NCBI RefSeq assembly: GCF_012849375.1
Contig: NZ_CP051684.1
Location: 6,468,783-6,532,782 of the forward strand
Length of the DNA stretch: 64,000 bases
Direction: 5' to 3'
Origin: Duganella dendranthematis
Lineage (GTDB): Bacteria > Pseudomonadota > Gammaproteobacteria > Burkholderiales > Burkholderiaceae_D
Shown here piece after piece: positions 1-8,552 of this stretch. The notes under the pieces are model-generated. The model searched no databases. It saw nothing but the letters and a program-made list of their open reading frames with translations, and was not told the origin of the DNA. Both the position numbers and the translations under genes were made by a program. Each line of letters begins with the position of its first letter. The first letter of the stretch is position 1.

Positions 1-150
1 ATCGTCAGCAGCAATGAAGCCCCGGGCGGCATGGGCGAGCCGGGCACTTCGGCGCTGATGCCAGCACTGACCAACGCGGTATATGCCGCCACCGGTACGC
101 GCGTGCGCAAGCTGCCAATCGCCACGGCCCTCGCCGCGGCCACCACTTAA
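1..150 (+). CDS. Molybdopterin-binding (Mo) subunit of a xanthine dehydrogenase/isoquinoline oxidoreductase-type enzyme, C-terminal end only
   Basis: The reading frame is open from base 1 and ends with TAA at 148-150, so only the last 49 residues are visible. They contain the sequence [10 protein letters not shown]. In the xanthine oxidase family the conserved Glu of GxGEP is the catalytic base next to the molybdenum. The next two genes encode the 2Fe-2S subunit and a cytochrome c, which is the gene order of isoquinoline 1-oxidoreductase-like and aldehyde-oxidising periplasmic or membrane-linked molybdenum hydroxylases. The substrate cannot be deduced from this fragment. Confidence 0.85.
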   Translation: MVSSNEAPGGMGEPGTSALMPALTNAVYAATGTRVRKLPIATALAAATT

Positions 151-163
151 CAGGAGCAACATC

Positions 164-619
164 ATGACTTCACTGAACATCAACGGCAAGGCGGTCGACA
201 TACAGGCCGAACCGGACACCCCGCTACTGTGGGTGCTGCGCGACGAACTGCATATGTCGGGCACCAAATTCGGCTGCGGCATGGCGCTGTGCGGCGCCTG
301 CACCGTGCACCTCGACGGCCAGTCATCGCGCGCCTGCGTGACGCCGGTATCGGCAGCGGCGGGCAAGAAGATCACCACCATCGAAGCGATCGGCGACTCG
401 GCGGTCGGCAAGCGTGTGCAAATGGCATGGGCGGAAATCGACGTGCCGCAATGCGGCTACTGCCAGTCCGGCCAGATCATGGCGGCGACCGCGCTGTTAA
501 AGGCGATTCCCAAGCCGACCGACAAGGATATCGACCAGGCCATGTCCGGCAATATCTGCCGCTGCGGCACGTATCCGCGCATCCGCGCAGCGATTCACAA
601 AGCAGCGGGGAAAGCATGA
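164..619 (+). CDS. 2Fe-2S subunit of molybdenum hydroxylase (isoquinoline 1-oxidoreductase alpha-type)
   Basis: The 151-residue protein passes electrons from the molybdenum site to the outside acceptor. It has the two ferredoxin domains of the family. The N-terminal plant-type cluster has Cys38, Cys43, Cys46 and Cys58 (motif CGMALCGAC). The C-terminal helical cluster has Cys97, Cys100, Cys132 and Cys134 (motifs CGYCQSG and CRCG). The start at 164 is preferred over an upstream in-frame start at 83 because CAGGAG lies at 151-156 and the family begins with the same beta strand. It follows the Mo subunit by 13 bases and overlaps the next start codon (ATGA), so the three genes are one operon. Length is normal for the family. 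Confidence 0.93.
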   Translation: MTSLNINGKAVDIQAEPDTPLLWVLRDELHMSGTKFGCGMALCGACTVHLDGQSSRACVTPVSAAAGKKITTIEAIGDSAVGKRVQMAWAEIDVPQCGYCQSGQIMAATALLKAIPKPTDKDIDQAMSGNICRCGTYPRIRAAIHKAAGKA

Positions 620-1149
620 TGCGCGCGCTCCTGCTGATCTGTACCGCGCTGGCCGGCCTGGCGCAGGCCGCACCCAAAGGTGACGGCAAGCTGTTCGACC
701 CGGTGGCCAGCGTGGTGATGTCGCCGCGCTGCATCAACTGCCACCAGGTGGAAGCGCCGCACCAGAAGGACATCGGCATCGTCCACGCGCAGCAGGTAGT
801 GCGCGGCGCCGACGGCCACGGCTCGGCGGTGCTGCATTGCGCCGCCTGCCATCAGGCATCCAACAGTGCGCAAGGCCGCGTGCCGGGTGCACCCAACTGG
901 CATCTGGCGCCACTCAGCATGAAGTGGCAAGGCCTGGACAAGAAAGGCGTGTGCCAGCAAATGAAAGACCCGAAACGCAACGGCAACCGCAAGACCGGCG
1001 AACAGGTGATCGAACATATGAAAACCGATCCGCTGGTGCTGTGGGCCTGGAATCCGGGTGCGCAGCGCACACTGCCGCCGATGTCGCACGAAGACTTCAT
1101 CAAGGCGCTGGAAAAATGGGCGGATGCCGGCATGCCCTGCCCTCAATAA
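616..1149 (+). CDS. Periplasmic dihaem cytochrome c linked to the molybdenum hydroxylase
   Basis: The 177-residue protein begins with a hydrophobic signal peptide (about residues 1-19, ending LAQAA) and carries two c-type haem motifs, CINCH at 39-43 and CAACH at 75-79. It probably accepts electrons from the 2Fe-2S subunit and passes them to the respiratory chain in the periplasm. Its start overlaps the preceding stop codon, which implies translational coupling; ATG at 616 and ATG at 619 are both possible. The family often appears as the third gene of isoquinoline oxidoreductase-like operons; this gene assignment rests on the haem motifs and the context. Confidence 0.85.
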   Translation: MMRALLLICTALAGLAQAAPKGDGKLFDPVASVVMSPRCINCHQVEAPHQKDIGIVHAQQVVRGADGHGSAVLHCAACHQASNSAQGRVPGAPNWHLAPLSMKWQGLDKKGVCQQMKDPKRNGNRKTGEQVIEHMKTDPLVLWAWNPGAQRTLPPMSHEDFIKALEKWADAGMPCPQ

Positions 1150-1167
1150 CACTCACCAACGAATATC

Positions 1168-1887
1168 ATGAACGCATTACTCGAACAAGTCCTGAAAGCA
1201 CACGGCGGCCTGCAACATTGGAAAAGCCTGAACAAACTGAGCGCACACCTGGGCCAGGGCGGCATTCTCTGGCCATTGAAGGGCCATGGCGGCAAACTGG
1301 ATGAAGTGGATGTCAGCATCGAACTGCATCGCCAGTGGACTTCGCACGCGCCATTTGGCGCAGCGGATCGCCGCACCTCGGTCACGCCGCAACGCGCCAT
1401 GATCGAAACCACGGACGGCACGGTGATCGATTCGCTGTCGTCGCCGCGCGATTCGTTTGCCGGCTATGGGCTGGAGACGCAATGGAGCGAGCCGCAACTG
1501 GCCTACTTCGTCGGCTACGCCATCTGGAACTATCTGACGCTGCCATTCGCATTTGCCGAACCAGGCTTCGAGTTCGAAGAACTGGCGCCGTGGCAGGAAG
1601 GCGGAGAATCGCTGCGCCGCCTGAAGGTGCGCTACCCGGACAGCATCGCCACCCATAGCCGCGAACAGACTTTCTACTTCGCCGAAGACGGCAAGCTGCG
1701 TCGCCACGACTATGACGTCGACATCAGCGGCGGCACACCGGCAGTGCACTACTTCCACGACTACGGCACCTTCGACGGCATCAGCATGCCAACCCGCCAC
1801 CTGATTTACGTGCGCGACGCCGACCTTGGGCACCAGCCGGAGCCGCTGGTGGTGTCGATCGTGGTCAGCCAGATCAAATTCAGCTGA
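1168..1887 (+). CDS. Conserved protein of unknown function (239 aa)
   Basis: I do not recognise a named function. The sequence has no obvious signal peptide or membrane segment. The middle and end are rich in alternating hydrophobic residues with Tyr, Arg and Asp (for example QTFYFAEDGKLRRHDYDVD), which looks like a beta-barrel or LolA/LppX-like fold of the type seen in short bacterial proteins beginning with a helix such as LLEQVLKAHGG. It starts 18 bases after the cytochrome gene and may be the last gene of that operon. Its 3' end overlaps the convergent MFS gene by 8 bases. The fold suggestion is inference. Confidence 0.7.
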   Translation: MNALLEQVLKAHGGLQHWKSLNKLSAHLGQGGILWPLKGHGGKLDEVDVSIELHRQWTSHAPFGAADRRTSVTPQRAMIETTDGTVIDSLSSPRDSFAGYGLETQWSEPQLAYFVGYAIWNYLTLPFAFAEPGFEFEELAPWQEGGESLRRLKVRYPDSIATHSREQTFYFAEDGKLRRHDYDVDISGGTPAVHYFHDYGTFDGISMPTRHLIYVRDADLGHQPEPLVVSIVVSQIKFS

Positions 1888-3250
1888 CCACCACCGGCGC
1901 TCGCTGCAGCCGCACCATTAGCAGCAGCGCCAGTATCAGAAAGATGCTGGATGCGGTGAGCGCTGTCGTCACACGGTGCGCCAGTAGCGCCGCGCCGGAT
2001 AGCTGATGCGCGCCTGTCGCATGCAGCGCCACCAGCACCGCCAGTCCAAGCGAATTGCCTAACTGGTGCGCCACGTTCACCACACCCGACGCCGCGCCGG
2101 CATCCTGCGCCGGCACGCCGGCGATACCGGCCGCCGTCAACGGGCTCAACGTCATTCCCTGCCCTGCGCCGATCAGCACCATCGGCAGCGCCACCGCCGT
2201 CAGGTAAGCGCTATGCACCGAAACGCGGCTTAACCACGCCATGCCGATCAGGCATACCAGCAAGCCAAACGCCAGCAGGCGCGCATTGCCGAAGCGGCGC
2301 GTCAAGCGCGGCACTTGCAGCGCGACGGCGAAATTCATCAGCGTCATCGGCAGGAAGCCCACGCCGGTCAGCGACGGCGAATAGTTCAACACCGTCTGCA
2401 GATACTGCGTGGTGAAGAAAAAGAAACCGATCATCGCACCCAGGAACAGCACACGTGCCGCATACGCCGAAGCCCGCTGGCGGTCCGCGAACAGCCGCAA
2501 AGGCATGATGGGCTGCGCCGCACTCCGCTCATTGGCCACAAACGTCACCAGCAACAACAAACCAGCCGCCAGCGCGGCTTGCGTCAACAAGTCGCCCCAG
2601 CCTGCGCTGGCCGAGCGGATGAGGGCATATACCAACGCGCTCATGCCGATGGTCGACGTGAGTGCACCGATAACGTCGAACTGGCCGCTGCTACGCGGGC
2701 TTTCCGGAATATAGCGGCGCGCGGCCCAGATCATCGCAACGCCGATCGGCAAATTGACCAGGAAGCCGACCCGCCACGACATCCACTCGGCCAGCACGCC
2801 GCCCAGCACCAGCCCGACGCTGGCGGCAATGCCGGCGGTGGCGCTGTACAGCGATACGGCGTGCGTGCGCTCCGCGCCTTCGGCAAAGGTGGTTTGCAGC
2901 AGCGCCAGCGTGGACGGCGCCAGGATGGCCGCCCCCAGCCCCTGCACCGCGCGCGCCAGCACCAGCATGGCCGGGGTCTGCGCCGCGCCGATCGCCAGCG
3001 ATGCCAGCGTGAACAGCGCCAGTCCCGCCACCAGCATACGGCGGCGCCCAACCACATCGCCGGCGCGCGCGGCCAGCAGCAGGAAGCCGCCAAAGGTCAA
3101 TGTATAGGCGCTCTGCACCCACGCCAAGCCGCTGTCGCTGAAGCCCATTTCAAGGTGGATCTTCGGCAGGCCGGTCAGGACCACCGAAGTATCCAGCACA
3201 ATCATCACATAGCTGGCCAAAATGATGGCAAGGATGGCACGCTTATTCAT
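1880..3250 (-). CDS. MFS drug/solute efflux transporter, DHA2 (14-TM) family
   Basis: The 456-residue inner-membrane protein has the MFS loop 2-3 signature as GDVVGRRRM (about residues 63-71), the motif VLDTSVV in helix 1 typical of DHA2 drug:proton antiporters, and the repeated Gly-rich helix 5 (GIAASVGLVLGGVLAEWMSWR). The number of hydrophobic segments fits 14 transmembrane helices. It is divergent from a LysR regulator across about 105 bases, the usual arrangement for an inducible efflux pump. The substrate is unknown. Confidence 0.88.
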   Translation of the reverse strand: MNKRAILAIILASYVMIVLDTSVVLTGLPKIHLEMGFSDSGLAWVQSAYTLTFGGFLLLAARAGDVVGRRRMLVAGLALFTLASLAIGAAQTPAMLVLARAVQGLGAAILAPSTLALLQTTFAEGAERTHAVSLYSATAGIAASVGLVLGGVLAEWMSWRVGFLVNLPIGVAMIWAARRYIPESPRSSGQFDVIGALTSTIGMSALVYALIRSASAGWGDLLTQAALAAGLLLLVTFVANERSAAQPIMPLRLFADRQRASAYAARVLFLGAMIGFFFFTTQYLQTVLNYSPSLTGVGFLPMTLMNFAVALQVPRLTRRFGNARLLAFGLLVCLIGMAWLSRVSVHSAYLTAVALPMVLIGAGQGMTLSPLTAAGIAGVPAQDAGAASGVVNVAHQLGNSLGLAVLVALHATGAHQLSGAALLAHRVTTALTASSIFLILALLLMVRLQRAPVVVS

Positions 3251-3355
3251 AACGTCACGAATTCCAGATTGGAGAGTATGGCCGACAGTCTAGGCCCGCA
3301 GTGGCCTATTGATAAGACGGTATAATCCGCATGAGCCTATGAGGAGTCTTCATCA
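3251..3355. promoter_or_regulatory. Divergent promoter region of the DHA2 pump and its LysR regulator
   Basis: This intergenic space separates the two divergent genes. TATAAT at 3321-3326 can serve as a -10 element for the rightward LysR gene, which also has GAGGAG about 10 bases before its ATG. No clear -35 and no convincing T-N11-A operator could be picked out by eye. Confidence 0.4.
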
Positions 3356-4243
3356 ATGGAATACGAGAATTTCAACGACCTGCTGGCGTTCGTGACGGTG
3401 GCGCGCGAGGGCAGCTTCACCAAGGCGGCCAAGCAGCTGGGCGTATCGCAGTCGGCGCTGAGCCACACGATACGCGGGTTGGAGACACGCCTCGGCATTC
3501 GCCTGCTAACCCGCACCACGCGCAGCGTCAGTCCCACCGAAGCCGGCGAGCGGTTGCTCAACACCGCCGCGCCACGCTTTGACGAGATCACACAGGAACT
3601 GGCCTCGCTCAACGAATTGCGCGACAAGCCGGCCGGCACCATCCGCATCACGGCGGCCGAACATGCGGCCAACAATGTGCTGTGGCCCAAGCTGTCGCCC
3701 ATCATGCACGACTATCCGGACGTGAAGATCGACATCAACGTCGACTACAGCATGACCAACATCGTCTCGCAGCGCTTCGACGCCGGCGTGCGCTTGGGCG
3801 ACCAGGTGGAGAAGGACATGATCGCGGTGCGCATCGGTCCCGACCTGCGCATGGCGGTGGTGGCGACGCCGGAGTATTTTGCCAAGCGTGGCAAGCCGCG
3901 CACGCCGCAGGACCTGCAACAGCATAGCTGCATCAACCTGCGCCTGCCCACGCATGGCAATCTGCAAATTTGGGAATTTGAAAAGAACGGCACCGAACTG
4001 AATGTGCGCGTCGACGGTCAATGGGTATTCAATAACACCACCTCCCGCCTGCGCGCAGCGCTGGCTGGGTATGGCCTCGCCTACGTGCCGGAAGATATGG
4101 TGTGCGACCTGGTAAAAGAAGGCACGCTGATACGCGTGATGAAAGAATGGTGCCCGACCTTCCCGGGCTACCACCTGTACTACCCAAGCCGCCGCCAGTC
4201 CTCCTCTGCCTTCCAGCTGGTAGTCGACGCGTTGCGGCTATAG
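3356..4243 (+). CDS. LysR-family transcriptional regulator
   Basis: The 295-residue protein has the N-terminal winged HTH of LysR regulators (residues 5-63; [23 protein letters not shown], followed by the wing [15 protein letters not shown]). The rest is the periplasmic-binding-protein-like effector domain. The pattern ([22 protein letters not shown]-like C-terminal half with [12 protein letters not shown]) is that of the large DsdC/AaeR-like subgroup often paired with efflux pumps or oxidoreductases. It is divergent from the DHA2 pump and is most likely its regulator. It ends 5 bases from the convergent gallate aldolase gene. Confidence 0.9.
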   Translation: MEYENFNDLLAFVTVAREGSFTKAAKQLGVSQSALSHTIRGLETRLGIRLLTRTTRSVSPTEAGERLLNTAAPRFDEITQELASLNELRDKPAGTIRITAAEHAANNVLWPKLSPIMHDYPDVKIDINVDYSMTNIVSQRFDAGVRLGDQVEKDMIAVRIGPDLRMAVVATPEYFAKRGKPRTPQDLQQHSCINLRLPTHGNLQIWEFEKNGTELNVRVDGQWVFNNTTSRLRAALAGYGLAYVPEDMVCDLVKEGTLIRVMKEWCPTFPGYHLYYPSRRQSSSAFQLVVDALRL

Positions 4244-4248
4244 CCTGC

Positions 4249-4947
4249 TCAGTCGATGTATTTGAGGCCTGCCTGCTCCAGCGGGCCCCGCATGTTGTAC
4301 ATGTCGAGGCCTAGTATGCCGGAGGCGAGTTTGGCGCGCTTCTCGCCCTCCAGGTCTTCGCGCTTCTGCGCAACGGCGGCGACGCGCGCGACGTCGGCCG
4401 CTGGTACCACGACGACGCCGTCATCGTCGGCGATGATGGCGTCGCCGGGGTTGACCAGCGCGCCGGCGCACAGCACGGGGATGTTGACGGAACCCAGTGT
4501 CGACTTGATGCAGCCCTTGGCGCTGATATTCTTGCTCCAAACCGGGAAACCCATCTCCTTCAGGATGCGCACGTCGCGCACGCCGGCGTCGATCACCAAC
4601 GCCTTTGCGCCGCGCGCCTGGAAACTGGTGGCCAGCAGGTCGCCGAAGTAGCCGTCGGTGCAATCTGCGGTGATGGCGGCAACCACGATGTCGCCGGGCT
4701 GGATCTGCTCCGCCACCACATGCATCATCCAGTTATCGCCCGGATGCAGCAGCACGGTGACGGCGGTGCCAGCCACTTGCGTGCCGGCGTAGATCGGCCG
4801 CATATAAGGCTTGAGCAGTCCAACGCGGCCCATGGCTTCGTGCACGGTGGCGCTGCCCAGCTGTCCCAGATGGTCGACGTGTTCGCGTTCGGCGCGCACG
4901 ATGCCGCGCTTGACGACGCCCAGTTGGTTGATCAGTGGTGTGGTCAT
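4249..4947 (-). CDS. ligK: 4-carboxy-4-hydroxy-2-oxoadipate aldolase
   Basis: The 232-residue RraA-like protein catalyses the last step of the gallate/protocatechuate 4,5-cleavage route, splitting 4-carboxy-4-hydroxy-2-oxoadipate into pyruvate and oxaloacetate. It shows the family marks: [11 protein letters not shown] near the N-terminus, the central GDYxxxLLATS-like [15 protein letters not shown], and VIDAGVRD, whose Arg and Asp bind substrate and divalent metal. It is the third gene of the leftward operon and its start overlaps the hydratase stop by 4 bases. The orthologue in Pseudomonas is called galC. Function is firmly supported by context. Confidence 0.92.
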   Translation of the reverse strand: MTTPLINQLGVVKRGIVRAEREHVDHLGQLGSATVHEAMGRVGLLKPYMRPIYAGTQVAGTAVTVLLHPGDNWMMHVVAEQIQPGDIVVAAITADCTDGYFGDLLATSFQARGAKALVIDAGVRDVRILKEMGFPVWSKNISAKGCIKSTLGSVNIPVLCAGALVNPGDAIIADDDGVVVVPAADVARVAAVAQKREDLEGEKRAKLASGILGLDMYNMRGPLEQAGLKYID

Positions 4948-5969
4948 AATCCCTTTTCCTTCAGTGCAGCGTCCAGGCGCGGGAAGACGCGGCGCGCGTT
5001 GTGTTCAAAGATGTTGGCGCGATCGGTGTCGGTCAGGTTGGCCGCTTCAATATAGCGCTTGGTGTCGTCGTAGTAGTTGCCAGTTTCCGGATCGATGCCG
5101 CGCACGGCGCCGATCATCTCGGAGGCGAACAGCACGTTCTTGACCGGCATGACCTTGGTCAGCAGGTCAATCCCCGGCTGATGATAGACGCAAGTGTCAA
5201 AGTAAATGTTATTGAGCAGGTGCTCGCTCAGCAGCGGCTTTTTCATCTCCTGCGCCAGGCCGCGGAAGCGTCCCCAGTGATACGGCACCGCGCCGCCGCC
5301 ATGCGGGATCAGGAATTTCAGCGTCGGGAAGTCCCTGAACAAATCGCTGGTCAGGCATTGCATGAAGGCGGTGGTGTCCGCATTCAGGTAGTGCGCGCCG
5401 GTGGTGTGGAAGCACGCGTTGCAGCTGGTGCTAACGTGAATCATGGCCGGGATATCGTATTCCACCATCTTCTCGTAGATCGGATACCACGATCTATCGG
5501 ACAACGGCGGTGACGTCCAGTGGCCGCCCGACGGATCGGGATTCAGGTTGATGCCGACCATACCGTACTCTTTGACGCACTTCTCCAGCTCCGGGATGCT
5601 GGTCGCAGGATCAACGCCCGGTGATTGCGGCAGCATGGCTGCGCCGATGAAGTGATCCGGGAACAGCTGCGCCACACGCGCGCACAGCTCATTGCAGATG
5701 GCGGCCCAGGTGGCACTGGTGTTGAAGTCGCCGATGTGGTGTGCCATGAAGCTGGCGCGCGGCGAGAAGATGGTCAGGTCGGAGCCGCGCTCTTTCATCA
5801 GGCGCAGTTGATTCAGTTCGATCGATTCGCGCAGTTCGTCGTCGCTGATTTTCAGGTCGGCGACTTTCGGGCCGAGGTGCGGCGTGTTCAGGTTGGCGAT
5901 TTGCTGGTTGCGCCATTCCTCCAACGCTTTCGGCGCAGTGGTGTAGTGGCCGTGGCAGTCGATAATCAT
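4944..5969 (-). CDS. ligJ: 4-oxalomesaconate hydratase, amidohydrolase (LigJ) type
   Basis: The 341-residue protein belongs to the amidohydrolase superfamily (ACMSD-like branch). It begins with [10 protein letters not shown], where the HxH pair binds the metal ion, and has the later metal and acid-base positions in [24 protein letters not shown] and [12 protein letters not shown]. The reaction is hydration of 4-oxalomesaconate to 4-carboxy-4-hydroxy-2-oxoadipate. Length matches LigJ of Sphingobium-type lignin degraders. In the Pseudomonas putida gallate cluster the same step is done by GalB, a member of another fold (PIG-L-like), so this cluster has the LigJ solution. It lies 13 bases after the tautomerase gene. 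Confidence 0.92.
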   Translation of the reverse strand: MIIDCHGHYTTAPKALEEWRNQQIANLNTPHLGPKVADLKISDDELRESIELNQLRLMKERGSDLTIFSPRASFMAHHIGDFNTSATWAAICNELCARVAQLFPDHFIGAAMLPQSPGVDPATSIPELEKCVKEYGMVGINLNPDPSGGHWTSPPLSDRSWYPIYEKMVEYDIPAMIHVSTSCNACFHTTGAHYLNADTTAFMQCLTSDLFRDFPTLKFLIPHGGGAVPYHWGRFRGLAQEMKKPLLSEHLLNNIYFDTCVYHQPGIDLLTKVMPVKNVLFASEMIGAVRGIDPETGNYYDDTKRYIEAANLTDTDRANIFEHNARRVFPRLDAALKEKGL

Positions 5970-5982
5970 TGGGTGATCCTTT

Positions 5983-7095
5983 TCAGAAATGCGCGGGGAT
6001 CATCACTTCGCCCCGCATGATGGGACGGGCGGTGCGCAGCAGCGCAGCGCGCAGCACTTGTCCGGGATTGTTCGGATCCAGTTCCAGCTCGACGCTGAAT
6101 TCTCCGGTAGGGTGTTCGATCGAGAGTGTCTGGCGCACGCCTGGCTGCGTTGCGGCGATGCCGTCGGCGATAGTGCCCGGCAGGACGCAGGCGGTGGCCA
6201 CGGTGACGGCGGCCAGCACGCCGATGGAGTCGTGGCAGACGTGCGGGATGAAGCAGCGCGTGTTGACTGCACCGCCATCGCGAGGAGCGGAGATCAGACA
6301 CATTTTCGGGTAGTTTTTGGCGCTCACGTCGCCAAGGCCCATCAACGGGCCGGCGGCGAGACGCAGCGCTTCCAGACGGGCGCGCAGTTCTACGCTGGAG
6401 GTCAGCTCGGCGGCTGGCTCGTAGCCGGTGATGCCGAAATCGGAAGCACGCACCAGCACCATCGGCATGCCGTTGTCGATCAGCGTGGCGTCGATCTCGA
6501 AGTCTGCACCACGGACGGCGATGCGGTCCAGCGGCGCGCCAGTCGGCAGCAGCGCCGGGCACACCGAGCCAGCCGTATCGAGGAAGTTAATGCTGATCGG
6601 CGACGCGGTGCCCGGCACACCGTCAATGCGCGCATCGCCGCCGTATTGCAGCCGGCCGTTCGGCGTCTGTAACGTCACATCGCACTGCATGCCGGTATTC
6701 AGCGTCAGGATGCGCGCCGTGGTGGTACCGTGCGCCACCGGCAGCAGTCCGCGCTCCAGCGCAAACGGCAGCACCGCCGCCAGCATATTGCCGCAGTTGG
6801 GCGTGACATCCACCGTATCGTTATCCGGTTGCAGCTGCGCGAACAAAAAGTCCAGATCCACGCCCGGCGTCGTGCTGCGGCGGACGATGCCCACCTTGCT
6901 GGTCAACGGATGCGCGCCACCCAAGCCATCGATCTGACGCGGATCGGGTGAGCCCATGGCCGCCAGCAGCACGCGGTCGCGCTCCATCGCATCCGTCGGT
7001 AGATCGGATTCCAGGAAAAACGGTCCGCGCGAAGTACCGCCGCGCATCACCATGCAAGGCACGGCGCGTTGGTCGGAAAGAGGTGGATTGCTCAT
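5983..7095 (-). CDS. galD: 4-oxalomesaconate tautomerase (PrpF family)
   Basis: The 370-residue protein has the PrpF/diaminopimelate-epimerase-like double fold. Its N-terminus VPCMVMRGGTSRGPFF is the family signature, and the Cys-containing segment TPNCGNM is the expected active-site loop of the first half. It converts the keto form of 4-oxalomesaconate, produced by gallate dioxygenase, into the enol form used by the hydratase. The frame stays open 34 codons further upstream, but ATG at 7095 matches the family N-terminus, and the longer version would cover the divergent promoter. It is the first gene of the leftward operon (galD-ligJ-ligK). Confidence 0.92.
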   Translation of the reverse strand: MSNPPLSDQRAVPCMVMRGGTSRGPFFLESDLPTDAMERDRVLLAAMGSPDPRQIDGLGGAHPLTSKVGIVRRSTTPGVDLDFLFAQLQPDNDTVDVTPNCGNMLAAVLPFALERGLLPVAHGTTTARILTLNTGMQCDVTLQTPNGRLQYGGDARIDGVPGTASPISINFLDTAGSVCPALLPTGAPLDRIAVRGADFEIDATLIDNGMPMVLVRASDFGITGYEPAAELTSSVELRARLEALRLAAGPLMGLGDVSAKNYPKMCLISAPRDGGAVNTRCFIPHVCHDSIGVLAAVTVATACVLPGTIADGIAATQPGVRQTLSIEHPTGEFSVELELDPNNPGQVLRAALLRTARPIMRGEVMIPAHF

Positions 7096-7115
7096 GGTGA
7101 CGTTGCGATCAGGCT

Positions 7116-7134
7116 GTATGAATACGCCCAGTAT
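7116..7134. promoter_or_regulatory. Probable LysR-type operator between galD and galR
   Basis: The sequence holds two overlapping inverted repeats that share one arm: GTAT-GA-ATAC (7116-7125) and ATAC-GCCCA-GTAT (7122-7134). The second is a T-N11-A-like dyad, the usual form of LysR-type binding sites. It lies 21-39 bases before galD and about 82-100 bases before galR, so the regulator bound here could control both directions. Confidence 0.55.
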
Positions 7135-7215
7135 CCGTGTCACACTGCAAAGCGTGGTTGCGTTGTAGGCGATGATTTGTTCTAATCTGCTTATCACGCC
7201 TACTGTTTACTCACC

Positions 7216-8421
7216 ATGTTCCTGGTCAGCCTGCGCCACCTCCATGCGTTTAACGCCGTCGCTGCCAGCGGAGGCATCCGCCGCTCATCCGAGAGCCTGT
7301 ACCGCGCATCCTCCGCCATCGCACGTTCGGTGGCGGCGCTGGAGGAAAGCCTGGATGCCCAACTGTTCGAACGCAAAGGCCGCGGCATGCTGCTGACCGC
7401 TGCTGGCGACGTAGTCCGCAAGCGCGCGGAACGTATCGAAGCTGAGCTGCACGCCGTGCGCGAAGAAGCCATGCGCCTGCGCGACCGCAATGGCGCCAAG
7501 GTCGGTGGCATCGAAGCGCTGCTCAACGAGCGCCGCCTGCAAGCCACCACGCTGCTGGCGGAAATGCACCACATGCCAAGCGTGGCGCATGCAATGGGCG
7601 TCTCGCAATCGGCCGTCAGCCAGGCCATCGCCCGGCTGGAAGATATGCTGGGCCAGCCCCTTTTCCTGCGCACCGCCCACGGCATGGTGCCCACCGACGC
7701 CGGCCGGCGCTGGACCGAATCCTTTGAGCGCGTCTTATCGGAACTGCGCCACATCCCCGAAGATATCGCCGCACTGGCCGGCGTGGTACTGGGCGTCGTG
7801 ACCATGGGCGCACTGCCGCTGGCCCGTTCGCAACTGCTGCCGACCGCCATCGCCTCGGTACTCAAGCGCCATCCGCAATTACATATCCGCTCGCTGGAAA
7901 GCCCGTACGAAGAACTGACCGCCAGCCTGCTGAGCGGCCGCATCGACTTCATCGTCGGCGCCCAGCGCGCCGGTTCGGCCGACGTCTTCGAATCTCGCTC
8001 CCTGTTTCAGGACAAGGCAGCGCTGGTAGCGCGCAGCGGCCATCCGCTCACGCGGCGCAGCAAACTCACACTAAAAGACCTGCGCGGCTATCCATGGGTG
8101 CTGTCGCGCAGCGGCACGCCATTGCGCGAATCGCTGGTGCAGTTCTTTGAACGCCAGGGCGAAGCAGCACCCTCTCCCGCCGTGGAAACCGGCGACCTGG
8201 CGCTGCTGCGCGGCCTGCTGGTCTCCAGCGACATGCTGACCGTGTTATCGGCGCATCAACTGCACCACGAAGTGCAGACCGGCCAGTTGGTGGTGCTGCC
8301 GTTTGAGATGCCAGGCATGGAACGTAACATCGGCATCACCACTCGCAAGAACGCTCACCTGTCCCCTGGCGCCTACGCGTTGCTGGCCGAGATCGAGGCC
8401 ATCAGCGCGCGCTGGCGATAA
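7216..8421 (+). CDS. galR: LysR-type regulator with two tandem HTH domains, probable gallate operon activator
   Basis: The 401-residue protein is about 100 residues longer than a normal LysR regulator because the N-terminal DNA-binding unit is present twice. The first copy (about 6-64) reads SESLYRASSAIARSVAALEE with wing QLFERKGRGMLLTAAG. The second (about 103-161) reads AHAMGVSQSAVSQAIARLED with wing PLFLRTAHGMVPTDAG. A charged helical linker (about 70-100) joins them. The effector domain follows from about 185. It is divergent from galD and upstream of the transporter and dioxygenase, as expected for GalR. The second copy is closer to the LysR consensus than the first. The name galR rests on context. 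Confidence 0.85.
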   Translation: MFLVSLRHLHAFNAVAASGGIRRSSESLYRASSAIARSVAALEESLDAQLFERKGRGMLLTAAGDVVRKRAERIEAELHAVREEAMRLRDRNGAKVGGIEALLNERRLQATTLLAEMHHMPSVAHAMGVSQSAVSQAIARLEDMLGQPLFLRTAHGMVPTDAGRRWTESFERVLSELRHIPEDIAALAGVVLGVVTMGALPLARSQLLPTAIASVLKRHPQLHIRSLESPYEELTASLLSGRIDFIVGAQRAGSADVFESRSLFQDKAALVARSGHPLTRRSKLTLKDLRGYPWVLSRSGTPLRESLVQFFERQGEAAPSPAVETGDLALLRGLLVSSDMLTVLSAHQLHHEVQTGQLVVLPFEMPGMERNIGITTRKNAHLSPGAYALLAEIEAISARWR

Positions 8422-8552
8422 GCAGATTGAAACGGTCCGGCAAGCAAAAGCAATACATCTCCTCCTGTCCAAACGTACACTGGTGAAGTGGTAGGGGCCT
8501 CCTTGGCCTTTACACCTCTTTACATAAAACCATAATCCAGACAGGAGACTTA

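Noticed and set aside
8480..8520. GGCC-TCCTT-GGCC inverted repeat before the gallate transporter
   Set aside because: Arms are only four clean base pairs and do not resemble the GTAT/ATAC dyads near galD; too weak to call an operator.
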